From assembly GCA_002696205.1 (NCBI GenBank), contig NZRL01000102.1:1-51351 (forward strand): a stretch of DNA of 51,351 bases, read 5' to 3'. The notes under the pieces were generated by a model. That model was not told the DNA's origin, did not search any database, and saw nothing but the letters and a program-made list of their open reading frames with translations. Of this stretch, positions 1 through 8,113 are shown one piece after another; position 1 is the first letter of the stretch; the number at the start of each line of letters is the position of its first letter. Made by a program: the position numbers and the translations under genes. Origin of the DNA: Rhodospirillaceae bacterium. GTDB lineage: Bacteria > Pseudomonadota > Alphaproteobacteria > Rhodospirillales > Casp-alpha2.

Positions 1-1
1 G

Positions 2-1102
2 GAAGATTTCTTCCAGCTCAACGGTGCGCCCTCGGCATCGGTCGCCCTCAATGATCAAAGCCAATTGAGCATCAATTTGTCGAATACCTCGCTGGGTTTC
101 GGGTTCCGTGACGAAGGCGGCACGACCAAGGGCAGCGACACGACGGACGCCTCGATCCAATTCGACAAGGACGCCGACGGCGAGGTCGATGAAACAATCT
201 CCGGGTTTTCCAACTTCTTCGGGCTGAACAACCTGTTCGAGGATGGATTGGCGGAAAACGTCTACGACACCAATGTGCTCAGCTCGAGCTTCGTCAGCAC
301 AGCCGCCGTTCTCAGCTTCCGCAATACCGACTCGCCCGATACGGGCTCCGGCCCGGAATACCTGGGCCAGATCGTGGTTCCGGCGGGATCGACGCTGCAG
401 GAGATCGCGGACCTGATCAACAACGGCGGCATCGATTCACAGGGGACGCATTTCCCCGTCGGCGCCCCCGTCGCCGGCACCAGCTTCCCGTCCGTCGACA
501 ACGTAACCGCAACGGTCATTTCAGACGGTTCCGGGTATCGCCTGAGAATCGCCACCGACGACGGCACGTCCTTGATCCTGACCCAGGACGAAGCCGCTGG
601 AAACACGCTGTTGGGCGAACTTGGCATGCATGAAGCCGATGTCCGTGTTTCCACCGCGTTGAGCGTGCGCTCAGACATCGTGACCTCTCCGAACCTCGTG
701 TCGACCGGACGATTGGAATTCGACGCCGACCTCGGCGAGTCCGGTGAGTATCTGACCGCGACAGGGAGCAACGGCGTGGCCGAGGAGTTGGCCGCCGTTC
801 TCTCCGACACCAATTCATTCTCGGTCGCCGGCGGCCTTCCCTCCCTGAACGTGGGTTTCTCCGAGTACGCGGCGTCAATTTTGTCGCGAAACGCGTCCAT
901 GGCGGATACAAATGATCGACAGATCGACAGTCAGAAGACCCTGACCGAGAGCCTTCAGTTCAAGTCCGACAGCATCCGCGGGGTTAACCTGGACGAAGAA
1001 TTGGCCGACCTGATCGTTTTCGAACAAGCATTTTCCGCGGCCGCCCGGGTGATTTCCGTAATCCAGGAAATGATCGACCGCCTGGAACAGGCCGTGGCTT
1101 AA
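2..1102 (+). CDS. flgK: Flagellar hook-associated protein FlgK, C-terminal part (5' end outside window)
   Basis: This is the last 366 residues of an open frame that enters from the left edge, so the N-terminus is not visible. FlgK (HAP1) forms the junction between hook and filament after export by the flagellar type III apparatus. The call rests on the C-terminal helix: NLDEELADLIVFEQAFSAAA, then RVISVIQEMIDRLEQ, is the typical end of axial proteins of the FlgK/FlgE class. The middle is acidic and rich in Ser, Thr, Gly and Asp, as is usual for the exposed domains. The stop is 14 nt before the flgL start, the usual flgK-flgL order. A TTG at 65 could be mistaken for a start, but the frame is open upstream of it. 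Confidence 0.9.
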   Translation, partial: EDFFQLNGAPSASVALNDQSQLSINLSNTSLGFGFRDEGGTTKGSDTTDASIQFDKDADGEVDETISGFSNFFGLNNLFEDGLAENVYDTNVLSSSFVSTAAVLSFRNTDSPDTGSGPEYLGQIVVPAGSTLQEIADLINNGGIDSQGTHFPVGAPVAGTSFPSVDNVTATVISDGSGYRLRIATDDGTSLILTQDEAAGNTLLGELGMHEADVRVSTALSVRSDIVTSPNLVSTGRLEFDADLGESGEYLTATGSNGVAEELAAVLSDTNSFSVAGGLPSLNVGFSEYAASILSRNASMADTNDRQIDSQKTLTESLQFKSDSIRGVNLDEELADLIVFEQAFSAAARVISVIQEMIDRLEQAVA

Positions 1103-1116
1103 TCTAGGGGTTTCCG

Positions 1117-3510
1117 ATGACCAGAATCACAAGCTCCGCCGCTAATACGATCCTAATTAGCCGCTTCCTGCAGACGCAGCGAACGTTGCACGACCTGCAA
1201 ACGCAGATCGGGACGGAAAAACGGTCCCAGACCTATAGTGGATTGGCGTTGTCGTCTCAGCGACTGGTCAACATTGAAAACGCCAAATCCAGTCTGGAAC
1301 GTTTCAATTCCAACAACGAACAGGCGAAGCTTCGGCTTGACGTGCAAACGACGGCAATCTCAAGCGTCAAAGACACGGTTCGTGACTTTCGCGAATTATT
1401 GTTCCAATTCTCCAATGGGGACGGCACCGACCCGGAACGCGTCGAGCAGATCCAGAACGACGCCTACCGCAGTCTGCTGAACATTCAGAACCTGCTGAAC
1501 ACCGAAGCCGACGGTCGCTATGTCTTCGGCGGCGGCAAGGTGAACGAAGAACCTGTCGATTTCGGCCTCAGCAGCATCGCCGACTTCCAATCCGTCTTCG
1601 ATGGGGCCCGCGTATCCGTTCCGACGACGCGGGACGCCCACCTGGAAAATTTTTCAATCAGCCGGAATTCCTCCACGCTCAATCCTGCGTGGCTGACCTT
1701 CGAACAAGCTGACGCCGGTACGGACAAAAGCCGCATCAATTCAAGCGTCGCCCAATTCTCGAACGTTGAAGTGGGTACGACGATCCGAATTTCCGATACA
1801 GTCGGCGGCACGAACGACGGCGTCTTCACGGTCGATTCCGTTGACCCCAACGGTATGTGGATCGACGTCCGCACCGAACAGTTGACCGACGAGACAACGC
1901 CGGTTTTTGCCACCTTCACCTATCCGAATCCGGACGATCCGCAGCAGTCGATCACGACTTCGGCCGAGGTCGTGTTCGATCGCCGGACCAATGCCATCAC
2001 CGCCTCGGTCGCCAATGCCTTGACCGACATCCCCGAAGGTTCCGTCATCACGGTATCCGGATCGGTCGACAACAACGGCACCTATACGGTGTCCAGCAAC
2101 GACGGGACGGACCTGGTCGTTGAATCCAAGCGCCTGGTCACCGATGGAGGTTCCGGGGCCACGACGCATGTCGTCGGCGCCGGCAACACCTTGACCTTCT
2201 CCTCCGGCTCCGGCGCGAACGGAGAAGACCAGATCATCGCCGGCACGGCCGGCACCTATAGCTCGCTGGAATCCGGTCAGCGGATCAAAATCAACAACAC
2301 GGACACGGAAAACGACGGCAAGATATTCACCATTCAATCGGTGTCCGCCGACGGAACGACGATTACCCTCGCCTCCGACGAAAGCGTCGATGTGTCGACA
2401 CCGACCGTAACCACGGGCGTGGTCTCACTCCGCACGGAATTGTTTTCGTTCAACGCCGCCGAACGTAATTTCTACTTCGACTCCAGTGTCGTCGGTGGCG
2501 ATCAAGTCCAATTCACCGACAACGGCGCCAATGCCGATACCATCACGCTGACGGGTGCGACCTTCACCGATGCGGACGGCGATCTTCTCCCCGCCGGTAT
2601 GCAGGTTACCTTCACCGGGACCGGTTCCAACAACGCGACCTACACCATCGCCTCTATTTCTGCCGACGGCGCAACCGCAACCTTGGTCTCAACCGATACC
2701 GTGACGACGGAAACCGCAGCCAACGCGGTCGCGGACAGCGCAGGATCGATCACGTTCGCCGACAACGATCCGTCGGCCGACACGATTACCCTGGGCGGTG
2801 GATTTTTCCGCGACGCCGACGGCAACAACCTGGCGGCGGGAACGATCTTCTCACTGGCCGGGACCGGCACCGCCAACGACGGCACCAACTTTACCATCGC
2901 CTCGGTGTCGACCGACGGGCGGACGGCGACGTTGATCCCCACGGATACGATCGACGACACCACGCCGACCGTGACCGCCGGTACATTGAGCGCCACCAAC
3001 ACGATCGGCACCATCTCCGCCACCAGCTATTACCGGGGCGACAATGTCTCACTGACCCATCGGGCCAGCGATACGCGGAGTTTCGAATTCAATACCAATG
3101 CGATCGACCCGGCCTTCGAAAAAGCGATCCGCGGAATGATGCTGATTCTGCAAGGCGAATACGGCACCGAGGGTGGCCTGGATCAAAACATCAACCGGGT
3201 CGGTGAAGCCCTGTTCCTGATGGACGATTCCTTGAACCGCACGAACGCCAGCCCACCTCCGTTCGGCGATGAATTGGATAGCAATATCGAGGAACTGGAA
3301 ATCGAACTCGGGTTTAGAGCCGTTCTGATCGATGACATAAAAAACTCGAATGATCAGATTATCGGCTATCTGGAAGGCAGTATCGCCGACGTCGAAAACA
3401 TCGATGAGTTGGATACGATAACCCGCCTGCTAGACAATCAGCGGGTACTGGAAGCGTCGTTCCAAACGTTTTCGCGAATTCGTCAACTAAGCCTGACTAA
3501 CTTTATCTAG
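1117..3510 (+). CDS. flgL: Flagellar hook-associated protein FlgL, unusually long, with tandem beta-rich modules
   Basis: FlgL (HAP3) is the second hook-filament junction protein. The N-terminus (MTRITSSAANTILISRFLQT) and the C-terminus (LDNQRVLEASFQTFSRIRQL) form the flagellin-like coiled-coil ends. Typical FlgL is about 300-450 aa; this one is 797 aa. The extra length is an insert at about residues 205-630. It holds roughly five degenerate modules of 60-80 aa following the pattern 'G..I.I.....NDG.FTI.SVS.DG.T.TL', at about 208-265, 292-350, 370-435, 463-535 and 546-625. Modules 4 and 5 are the most alike (both have TITL, DADG, AG, TGT and FTI/YTIAS). A similar module occurs in FlgE of this window. 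The ATG has an AGGGG site upstream. The function of the insert is unknown; it is probably surface-exposed. Confidence 0.92.
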   Translation: MTRITSSAANTILISRFLQTQRTLHDLQTQIGTEKRSQTYSGLALSSQRLVNIENAKSSLERFNSNNEQAKLRLDVQTTAISSVKDTVRDFRELLFQFSNGDGTDPERVEQIQNDAYRSLLNIQNLLNTEADGRYVFGGGKVNEEPVDFGLSSIADFQSVFDGARVSVPTTRDAHLENFSISRNSSTLNPAWLTFEQADAGTDKSRINSSVAQFSNVEVGTTIRISDTVGGTNDGVFTVDSVDPNGMWIDVRTEQLTDETTPVFATFTYPNPDDPQQSITTSAEVVFDRRTNAITASVANALTDIPEGSVITVSGSVDNNGTYTVSSNDGTDLVVESKRLVTDGGSGATTHVVGAGNTLTFSSGSGANGEDQIIAGTAGTYSSLESGQRIKINNTDTENDGKIFTIQSVSADGTTITLASDESVDVSTPTVTTGVVSLRTELFSFNAAERNFYFDSSVVGGDQVQFTDNGANADTITLTGATFTDADGDLLPAGMQVTFTGTGSNNATYTIASISADGATATLVSTDTVTTETAANAVADSAGSITFADNDPSADTITLGGGFFRDADGNNLAAGTIFSLAGTGTANDGTNFTIASVSTDGRTATLIPTDTIDDTTPTVTAGTLSATNTIGTISATSYYRGDNVSLTHRASDTRSFEFNTNAIDPAFEKAIRGMMLILQGEYGTEGGLDQNINRVGEALFLMDDSLNRTNASPPPFGDELDSNIEELEIELGFRAVLIDDIKNSNDQIIGYLEGSIADVENIDELDTITRLLDNQRVLEASFQTFSRIRQLSLTNFI

Positions 3511-3678
3511 GTTTGACGTCCGTCACAGTATTTTGCCCGCCCCACCCCTAAACTGTTGAGGGATAGCGGAAAAACAGTGGCGCGGCTCCGTTTGACGTTA
3601 ATGGTATGAAAACTTAATTTCCCCAAGATCACATGCTAAGTTACGACGTTCGGTAAATCTGGATTTGCAATAAAATCA
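3511..3678. promoter_or_regulatory. flgL-flaF intergenic region
   Basis: These 168 nt between flgL and flaF are more AT-rich than the flanking genes. They probably hold the flaF promoter, but no convincing sigma-54, sigma-28 or sigma-70 element and no clear terminator could be picked out. A GG-N10-GC match near 3570 lacks the rest of the sigma-54 consensus. No good Shine-Dalgarno sequence is visible before the flaF ATG. Confidence 0.35.
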
Positions 3679-4179
3679 ATGCCTCCATACGAGAATCAAG
3701 TCAGGAAATACGAGCGCCGTCCCGAGGCGGGCAACCCCGCGCAGACGGAAGCCTGGGCGTTGATAGAGGCTGCAAAGCGTCTTGCCATGTCGATCATGGA
3801 CGACATCCAGGACCCTCAAACCGCGAAAGATGCGCGCAAAGCGGCCCTGCGCCTCAACTGGCGCCTTTGGACGATTTTTCAGGCCGAACTCACCCTTGAG
3901 CATTCTGAAGTCCCGGAAGAAATCCGCATCAACATGCTGACGTTGTGCAAGTTCGTGGATAAGCATACCGTCGGCGCCTTGGTGAACCCGACGCCTGAAG
4001 CGATCACCGTTCTTATCGACATCAATCGGAACATTGCGGCGGGCTTGGCGCAGATCCCCGAAACGGCGGATACCTCAGACCAGCCTTCGGCCAAATTGCC
4101 CCAGCCCAGCGGGCAGAATTCCGTCGATGATCAACCCCCGCCTCCGACCGAACGCCTGAACATCGACACAGAAGCCTGA
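3679..4179 (+). CDS. flaF: Flagellar biosynthesis regulator FlaF
   Basis: FlaF is a small alphaproteobacterial protein needed for flagellin production and secretion; it works with, and opposes, FlbT. The first 130 residues match the family: an N-terminal helix with YENQVRKYE, the signature ALRLNWRLWTIFQAEL at about residues 55-70, and an EEIRINMLTLCKFVDKHT segment. At 166 aa it is longer than the usual 110-130, because of a Pro/Gln/Thr-rich tail after about residue 130. flaF normally sits beside flbT. Here flbT is about 19 kb away, with a modification gene block and both flagellin genes in between. Confidence 0.9.
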   Translation: MPPYENQVRKYERRPEAGNPAQTEAWALIEAAKRLAMSIMDDIQDPQTAKDARKAALRLNWRLWTIFQAELTLEHSEVPEEIRINMLTLCKFVDKHTVGALVNPTPEAITVLIDINRNIAAGLAQIPETADTSDQPSAKLPQPSGQNSVDDQPPPPTERLNIDTEA

Positions 4180-4255
4180 GTATTTTTTTATCCACGATGA
4201 CGGGTCGCCGGATTTCGCCCCTCTTTACGACCCCGTCGACAATCCAGGAACTCCC

Positions 4256-6211
4256 ATGACCGGCCAAATCGATTCAAACCCGGACTTTTTCGCCCGAGTG
4301 GACGAAGCATGCCGCCTCCTACTCAGGGGAGAGTCGGAAGCAGCGCTTGAGTTGATCGATCAACTTCAGGTCGAACGCCCCAACGCGGTGGAAACGATTT
4401 ATCTACTGGGCGTCTTCGCCGTCACCATGGATGAAATGGGACGGGGCCTGATCTTGATCGAGGAAGCCCATCACGCAGACCCCGAATGCCTGGAGTATTC
4501 CGAAGCCCTCGCCAACCTTCATACGCGTGTGGGGAATCTGACGGAGGGGCTTTATTACGCCAAACTCTCGACGACACTTGAGCCACATCCTCACGCTCGT
4601 AATCTCTTACCCGAGGATTTCAAGAACTACTTCGAATCCCTGGACAAGGCCCTCATTCCGCGCCACCACATCAACGGCCTGATCAAAATGGCACACCACC
4701 AGTACGAGGAAGCGGCTCGTGAATTCGACCGCCAAATCCAGCTGGTGCCGCAGGATGCCAACGTGCGCCGTGACTATGCGGATGCGTTGTTGGCCAACAA
4801 ACAATTCGAAACCGCCATCAATCAGGCCACCGTCGCCGTCGAGACTGCGCCCGACGACACCATGAACCAGTTCGTGGCCGGGCGCGTTTGCCAGGCCATC
4901 GGCACCGATGCCCCGGCGGCGTTCCACTTTAAAAACGTGCTTGCCGACAAGGATGCGCCCCTTCCGATTGCCGCCGCGGCTTTCACTAGGATGAGCGGGC
5001 TATCTGGCGTGCCGGAAACCGAACTTGCCGAACTAAAACAGAATATGCGGGAGCGCTGGGAGTTGGCCGAGGCCCGTCCCAAGGAGGCCACTCCCTCGGC
5101 CGAACGTAAGCAGAAAATTCACGTCGCCTATCTTTCCAACGGCCTTGCAAATGCGGATTTGGCGGCAGTATTGGGCCCGATTCTGCGGTTGCACGATCGC
5201 TCCAAGTTCGAGGTTCATCTTTACGAAGAAACCCAGGGCCAAAGTACCTTCAAACAACAAATGGCCAATTTATCGGACGCCAGCCGATATGCATGGAATC
5301 TCGACGATGAAACCGCAGCCATCATCATTGGTGGTGATGAGATGGATATTCTGGTCGATCTCTGCCTGCCGGAAGCCGACAACCGCGCCGGCATCTTCGC
5401 GATGCAGCCCAGCCTGATCCAGATCGGGTTTGCCGGCATCAGCGGCCCGGGCTTGCCTTGGATCAATCATGTCGTTGGCGATGCAGCCAACGAACAGGCG
5501 GTTCATAAGGTGATGAGCGAGGGACAACAGTTCCACGCAATTCCTGGGTTTTGGAGCGTGGCGCCGTCGAGCATGCTGCCCGATGTTACCCCCCTGCCGT
5601 GCCTGGACTCCGGTGAAATCACGTTCGGTGCGATCTGCGACCTGGCCGGCGTGACGGAACAATCCGTCGATGCCTATACCCAGGTGCTGAAGGCCTTGCC
5701 CAACAGCCGCCTGTTGTTCGGCGCGACCGGACACATCGACGGCTATCCTCGCCGGCGCATCGGAGAATTGTTCGCCGGGACCGGCGTTGCGGACCGCGTC
5801 GCCGTGTACGACGAAAATCGCCTGCAGGATCGTTTCAGCATCGACCACGAATATTGGCGCCTTGTGGATGTGCTGCTCTCCCCGGGCCCTGTCTATCAGC
5901 CCACCCGCCTAACGGAATCTCTTTGGATGGGCATCCCCATTGTCGCTCTGCCTTCCAAGACAATCGCCGGATGCACTGCAGCCAGCGTGCTCGCCGCGGC
6001 GGGCAAGGAAGACTGGAGCACCGGCAATGTCGATGAATTCGTGGCAAAAGCTTCAGCGCTTTGTGAAGACCGGGCGGCGCTGTCTGAATTGCGCCAGAGC
6101 CTGCGTACGGAAATGAGCCAAAGCGACCTGTTCAGACCGATCGCGAAAGTTCGGGCCCTGGAAGCTTTGTATCAAGAATTGATCGACGCCCGCGATAAAT
6201 CCGTCGGCTGA
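4256..6211 (+). CDS. TPR protein with C-terminal GT41 (O-GlcNAc transferase/SPINDLY-like) domain
   Basis: Residues 1 to about 270 are helical TPR-like repeats. Residues from about 285 to the end align with the Glyco_transf_41 domain: a VAYLSNG start of the first Rossmann half, DILVDLCLPEADNRAGIFA, VQVNYLG-like IQIGFAGISG, TFGAICDLAGVTEQSVDAY, and the terminal half with TESLWMGIPIVALPSKTIAG. TPR-GT41 proteins usually glycosylate proteins on Ser/Thr in the cytoplasm. Next to flaF and near the flagellins, a flagellar target is the natural inference. Two usual sites differ: the His in the first strand-loop (consensus like SPDFRDH) is absent, and the GGTTT-type nucleotide-binding segment reads QPTRLTESLW. 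Donor or activity may therefore differ. The ATG is preceded by AGGA at 6 nt spacing. Confidence 0.8.
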   Translation: MTGQIDSNPDFFARVDEACRLLLRGESEAALELIDQLQVERPNAVETIYLLGVFAVTMDEMGRGLILIEEAHHADPECLEYSEALANLHTRVGNLTEGLYYAKLSTTLEPHPHARNLLPEDFKNYFESLDKALIPRHHINGLIKMAHHQYEEAAREFDRQIQLVPQDANVRRDYADALLANKQFETAINQATVAVETAPDDTMNQFVAGRVCQAIGTDAPAAFHFKNVLADKDAPLPIAAAAFTRMSGLSGVPETELAELKQNMRERWELAEARPKEATPSAERKQKIHVAYLSNGLANADLAAVLGPILRLHDRSKFEVHLYEETQGQSTFKQQMANLSDASRYAWNLDDETAAIIIGGDEMDILVDLCLPEADNRAGIFAMQPSLIQIGFAGISGPGLPWINHVVGDAANEQAVHKVMSEGQQFHAIPGFWSVAPSSMLPDVTPLPCLDSGEITFGAICDLAGVTEQSVDAYTQVLKALPNSRLLFGATGHIDGYPRRRIGELFAGTGVADRVAVYDENRLQDRFSIDHEYWRLVDVLLSPGPVYQPTRLTESLWMGIPIVALPSKTIAGCTAASVLAAAGKEDWSTGNVDEFVAKASALCEDRAALSELRQSLRTEMSQSDLFRPIAKVRALEALYQELIDARDKSVG

Positions 6212-6238
6212 CGCCCGACCTGGTTTGCAGGTCGGGCG
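6212..6238. terminator. Hairpin between convergent genes
   Basis: A perfect 11-bp stem (CGCCCGACCTG / CAGGTCGGGCG) with loop GTTTG begins directly after the stop codon of the TPR-GT41 gene and lies downstream of the convergent gene ending at 6321. There is no T-tract on either side. It may act as a bidirectional terminator or 3' stabilising structure; classic intrinsic termination is not certain. Confidence 0.5.
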
Positions 6239-6320
6239 GAAGCACAAGCTAAATGGCCGCACCCCGCGCCGCGGATGATGCGCCCGCATCGGCTCCCAAG
6301 AGCCGGACGGTTCATGATAC

Positions 6321-7151
6321 TTAGGAAATGATATTAACTGCGGACCCTGGGGGCGGGACTTGGGGCTTCAGCCGAGCCGCCAGGGCATCACTCAGGCCGG
6401 AATTGATTTCAAACGAGACCGAAATGGCCCGCAGCAAATTCCCCAGGTCCGTTTCGAGGTTCGAAATTTCAAGCTCGCGCCGGTCCCGTTCCTTCGTCGT
6501 CAATTCGTACAGATCGGCCTCAACGGTCGCGAATTCCGTCTGAATTTTCTGCTCCAAATCCAGCGTCGTCGCAACGGTGTTTTTCGTCACCGTAATGGCG
6601 ATCGAAACCTCGGTCTGTAACGACGCAAGGGTATCTGCAACATCCGAATTATCGGTCAGGGCACCTTCCGTCAATTCCAGCGAACGGATCGTATCAAGAT
6701 CCGCCTTCAAGTTCTTAATGACGTTCGCGTCGTTCACGTCCGGATGGGAAATGAGATAGAGGTTCTCAATCTTTTCCGCGACCCGGTCGCGCTGCGCCTC
6801 GAATGCCGCAACCTCATCGGCATCAACCGTCGCGTCCTGGTTGAACGTCTGGAACAGGGTTGTAACCTCTTCGAAGATCGCTTCCAGCGCACCCATATTG
6901 TTGGCATTTCCCTGCCGAAAGCTCTCCAGCGCCGGCAGTGAATCGACAAGCTTAGTGGCCCGCTTCTGAAGTTGTTCGATCTTGATCTCGACGCTTCTGG
7001 GCGTCTCGGCGAGTTCTTCGACTTCCTTGTTGTAATTGTTGATCAAGGAGTTCTGCAGCATCGTGAACTGCAACTCGAACGCAACACGCTGCCCCGCCAA
7101 CTGAGTGTTGGCGAAGGTATAGGCGAAGGGCGTGGCGTTGTTTGTAATCAT
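6321..7151 (-). CDS. Unrecognised helical/coiled-coil protein, probably flagellum-linked
   Basis: No family was recognised. The 276-aa product (from ATG at 7151) is Cys-free, acidic, and almost entirely predicted helix with heptad-like stretches (IEQLQKRATKLVDSL, LEISNLETDLGNLL). It starts with an unstructured, Asn/Thr/Phe-rich segment (MITNNATPFAYTFANTQLAG) and ends in a short Pro/Gly tail. It has no membrane segment or Sec signal. This build, a disordered N-terminus followed by long helices, fits a flagellar axial protein, an export substrate or a chaperone, but that is inference. An in-frame TTG at 7202 would add 17 residues; the ATG is chosen because GGAG lies about 11 nt upstream. A perfect palindrome shared with the fliF promoter lies 52-70 nt upstream of the ATG. 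Confidence 0.7.
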   Translation of the reverse strand: MITNNATPFAYTFANTQLAGQRVAFELQFTMLQNSLINNYNKEVEELAETPRSVEIKIEQLQKRATKLVDSLPALESFRQGNANNMGALEAIFEEVTTLFQTFNQDATVDADEVAAFEAQRDRVAEKIENLYLISHPDVNDANVIKNLKADLDTIRSLELTEGALTDNSDVADTLASLQTEVSIAITVTKNTVATTLDLEQKIQTEFATVEADLYELTTKERDRRELEISNLETDLGNLLRAISVSFEINSGLSDALAARLKPQVPPPGSAVNIIS

Positions 7152-7202
7152 ACCGGCGAACTCTACTCCGAAGGTCCTCGCGGCCCCTGCCGCCGAACCC
7201 AA

Positions 7203-7221
7203 CTAGGCAAAAATTGCCTAG
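7203..7221. promoter_or_regulatory. Palindromic operator, FlbD/ftr-like
   Basis: The sequence CTAGGCAA-AAA-TTGCCTAG is a perfect 8-bp inverted repeat with a 3-nt centre. It lies just upstream of the minus-strand coiled-coil gene. The 13-nt core GGCAAAAATTGCC is repeated exactly before fliF at 49088-49100. The layout GGC-N2-AAA-N2-GC resembles the ftr element bound by the sigma-54 activator FlbD in Caulobacter, as I recall it. As RNA it would also form a tight hairpin, but the exact repeat at a second flagellar promoter favours a protein-binding site. Confidence 0.6.
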
Positions 7222-7388
7222 TACTTCTATACACTTAGACCATATCACATACCGCGCCTCATGGCGATATGCTTTTGTCAGCCCGGTCAACTTACATTCG
7301 CCCGTCCGCTCGACTACGATAGCCGCGTCGCAACCCCGGCCACGGGCCGGTTTCATCTTTTAAGTTGCTGTTCTACAAGGAATTTCCC

Positions 7389-8105
7389 ATGTCAGGCGTC
7401 GGCGTATTCAGCTTTCCCCGATCGGGAACTCATTTCCTCATCAATGCCCTGACCGCCAATTTCCCGTTCCAGGGCATGGCCAACATCGACTACGACACGG
7501 TGCAGGGCGCCAACTTCTTTCATCCGGCCCATATTCAGCAACTGTTCCAGCAACTGCAGGCCAACGCAGGTCACATCGCAAAAAGCCATTTCGAGGCGCC
7601 GTTTGTGGCCGATGCCGTGAAACGGGCGGGCGATGGCTACACCATCCTCTACATCCACCGCCACCCCGCGGCGACCCTGAACTCGTACCGAAAGTTCATT
7701 CAGTCCTGGCCTTGGGTGATGGGCCCGAAACACGACAGCCTGGTCGGTTTCATGAACGCCGCACCGAAAGGGCAGATGCTGTTGTCGATGTACGAAAGCG
7801 CGCCGACGATACTCGATTTCTGGGCGCGGCATGTGACCGATTGGCGCCGCCTTGCCGAAACACAGGACAACGTCCACGTCGTTCGTTACGAGGACCTGGC
7901 GGGCGGGTTCGAGGACGAAATGTCGCGTATTGCCGACCTGATCAATCGGCCGCTGGACAAAGCCGTGCCGCCCGCGCGGGACGCCTATATCGAAGGCGGC
8001 GAAATCGTTTACGAAGACCCAGAGGACGAGGGTTGGCGCGAACGAGGCCAGCGCCTTGCGATGGAGCGTTATCCGGAACTGATGGCCGAACTGGGATACG
8101 CCTAA
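7389..8105 (+). CDS. Sulfotransferase-family protein (PAPS-type P-loop)
   Basis: This 238-aa protein carries the two PAPS-binding signatures of the sulfotransferase superfamily. They are a 5'-phosphosulfate loop, FSFPRSGTHFLINAL, at residues 6-20, and a 3'-phosphate motif, ILYIHRHPAATLNSYRKF, near residue 85, followed later by VVRYEDL. Such enzymes transfer sulfate from PAPS to a hydroxyl or amine, often of a sugar. The start at ATG 7389 has AAGGA upstream; a TTG at 7365 is an unlikely alternative. It is the first of three sulfotransferase-like genes in 7 kb of a flagellar locus, so a glycan or flagellin acceptor is inferred. It converges with the gene ending at 8114, leaving an 8-nt gap. Confidence 0.82.
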   Translation: MSGVGVFSFPRSGTHFLINALTANFPFQGMANIDYDTVQGANFFHPAHIQQLFQQLQANAGHIAKSHFEAPFVADAVKRAGDGYTILYIHRHPAATLNSYRKFIQSWPWVMGPKHDSLVGFMNAAPKGQMLLSMYESAPTILDFWARHVTDWRRLAETQDNVHVVRYEDLAGGFEDEMSRIADLINRPLDKAVPPARDAYIEGGEIVYEDPEDEGWRERGQRLAMERYPELMAELGYA

Positions 8106-8113
8106 GCGGCGCC

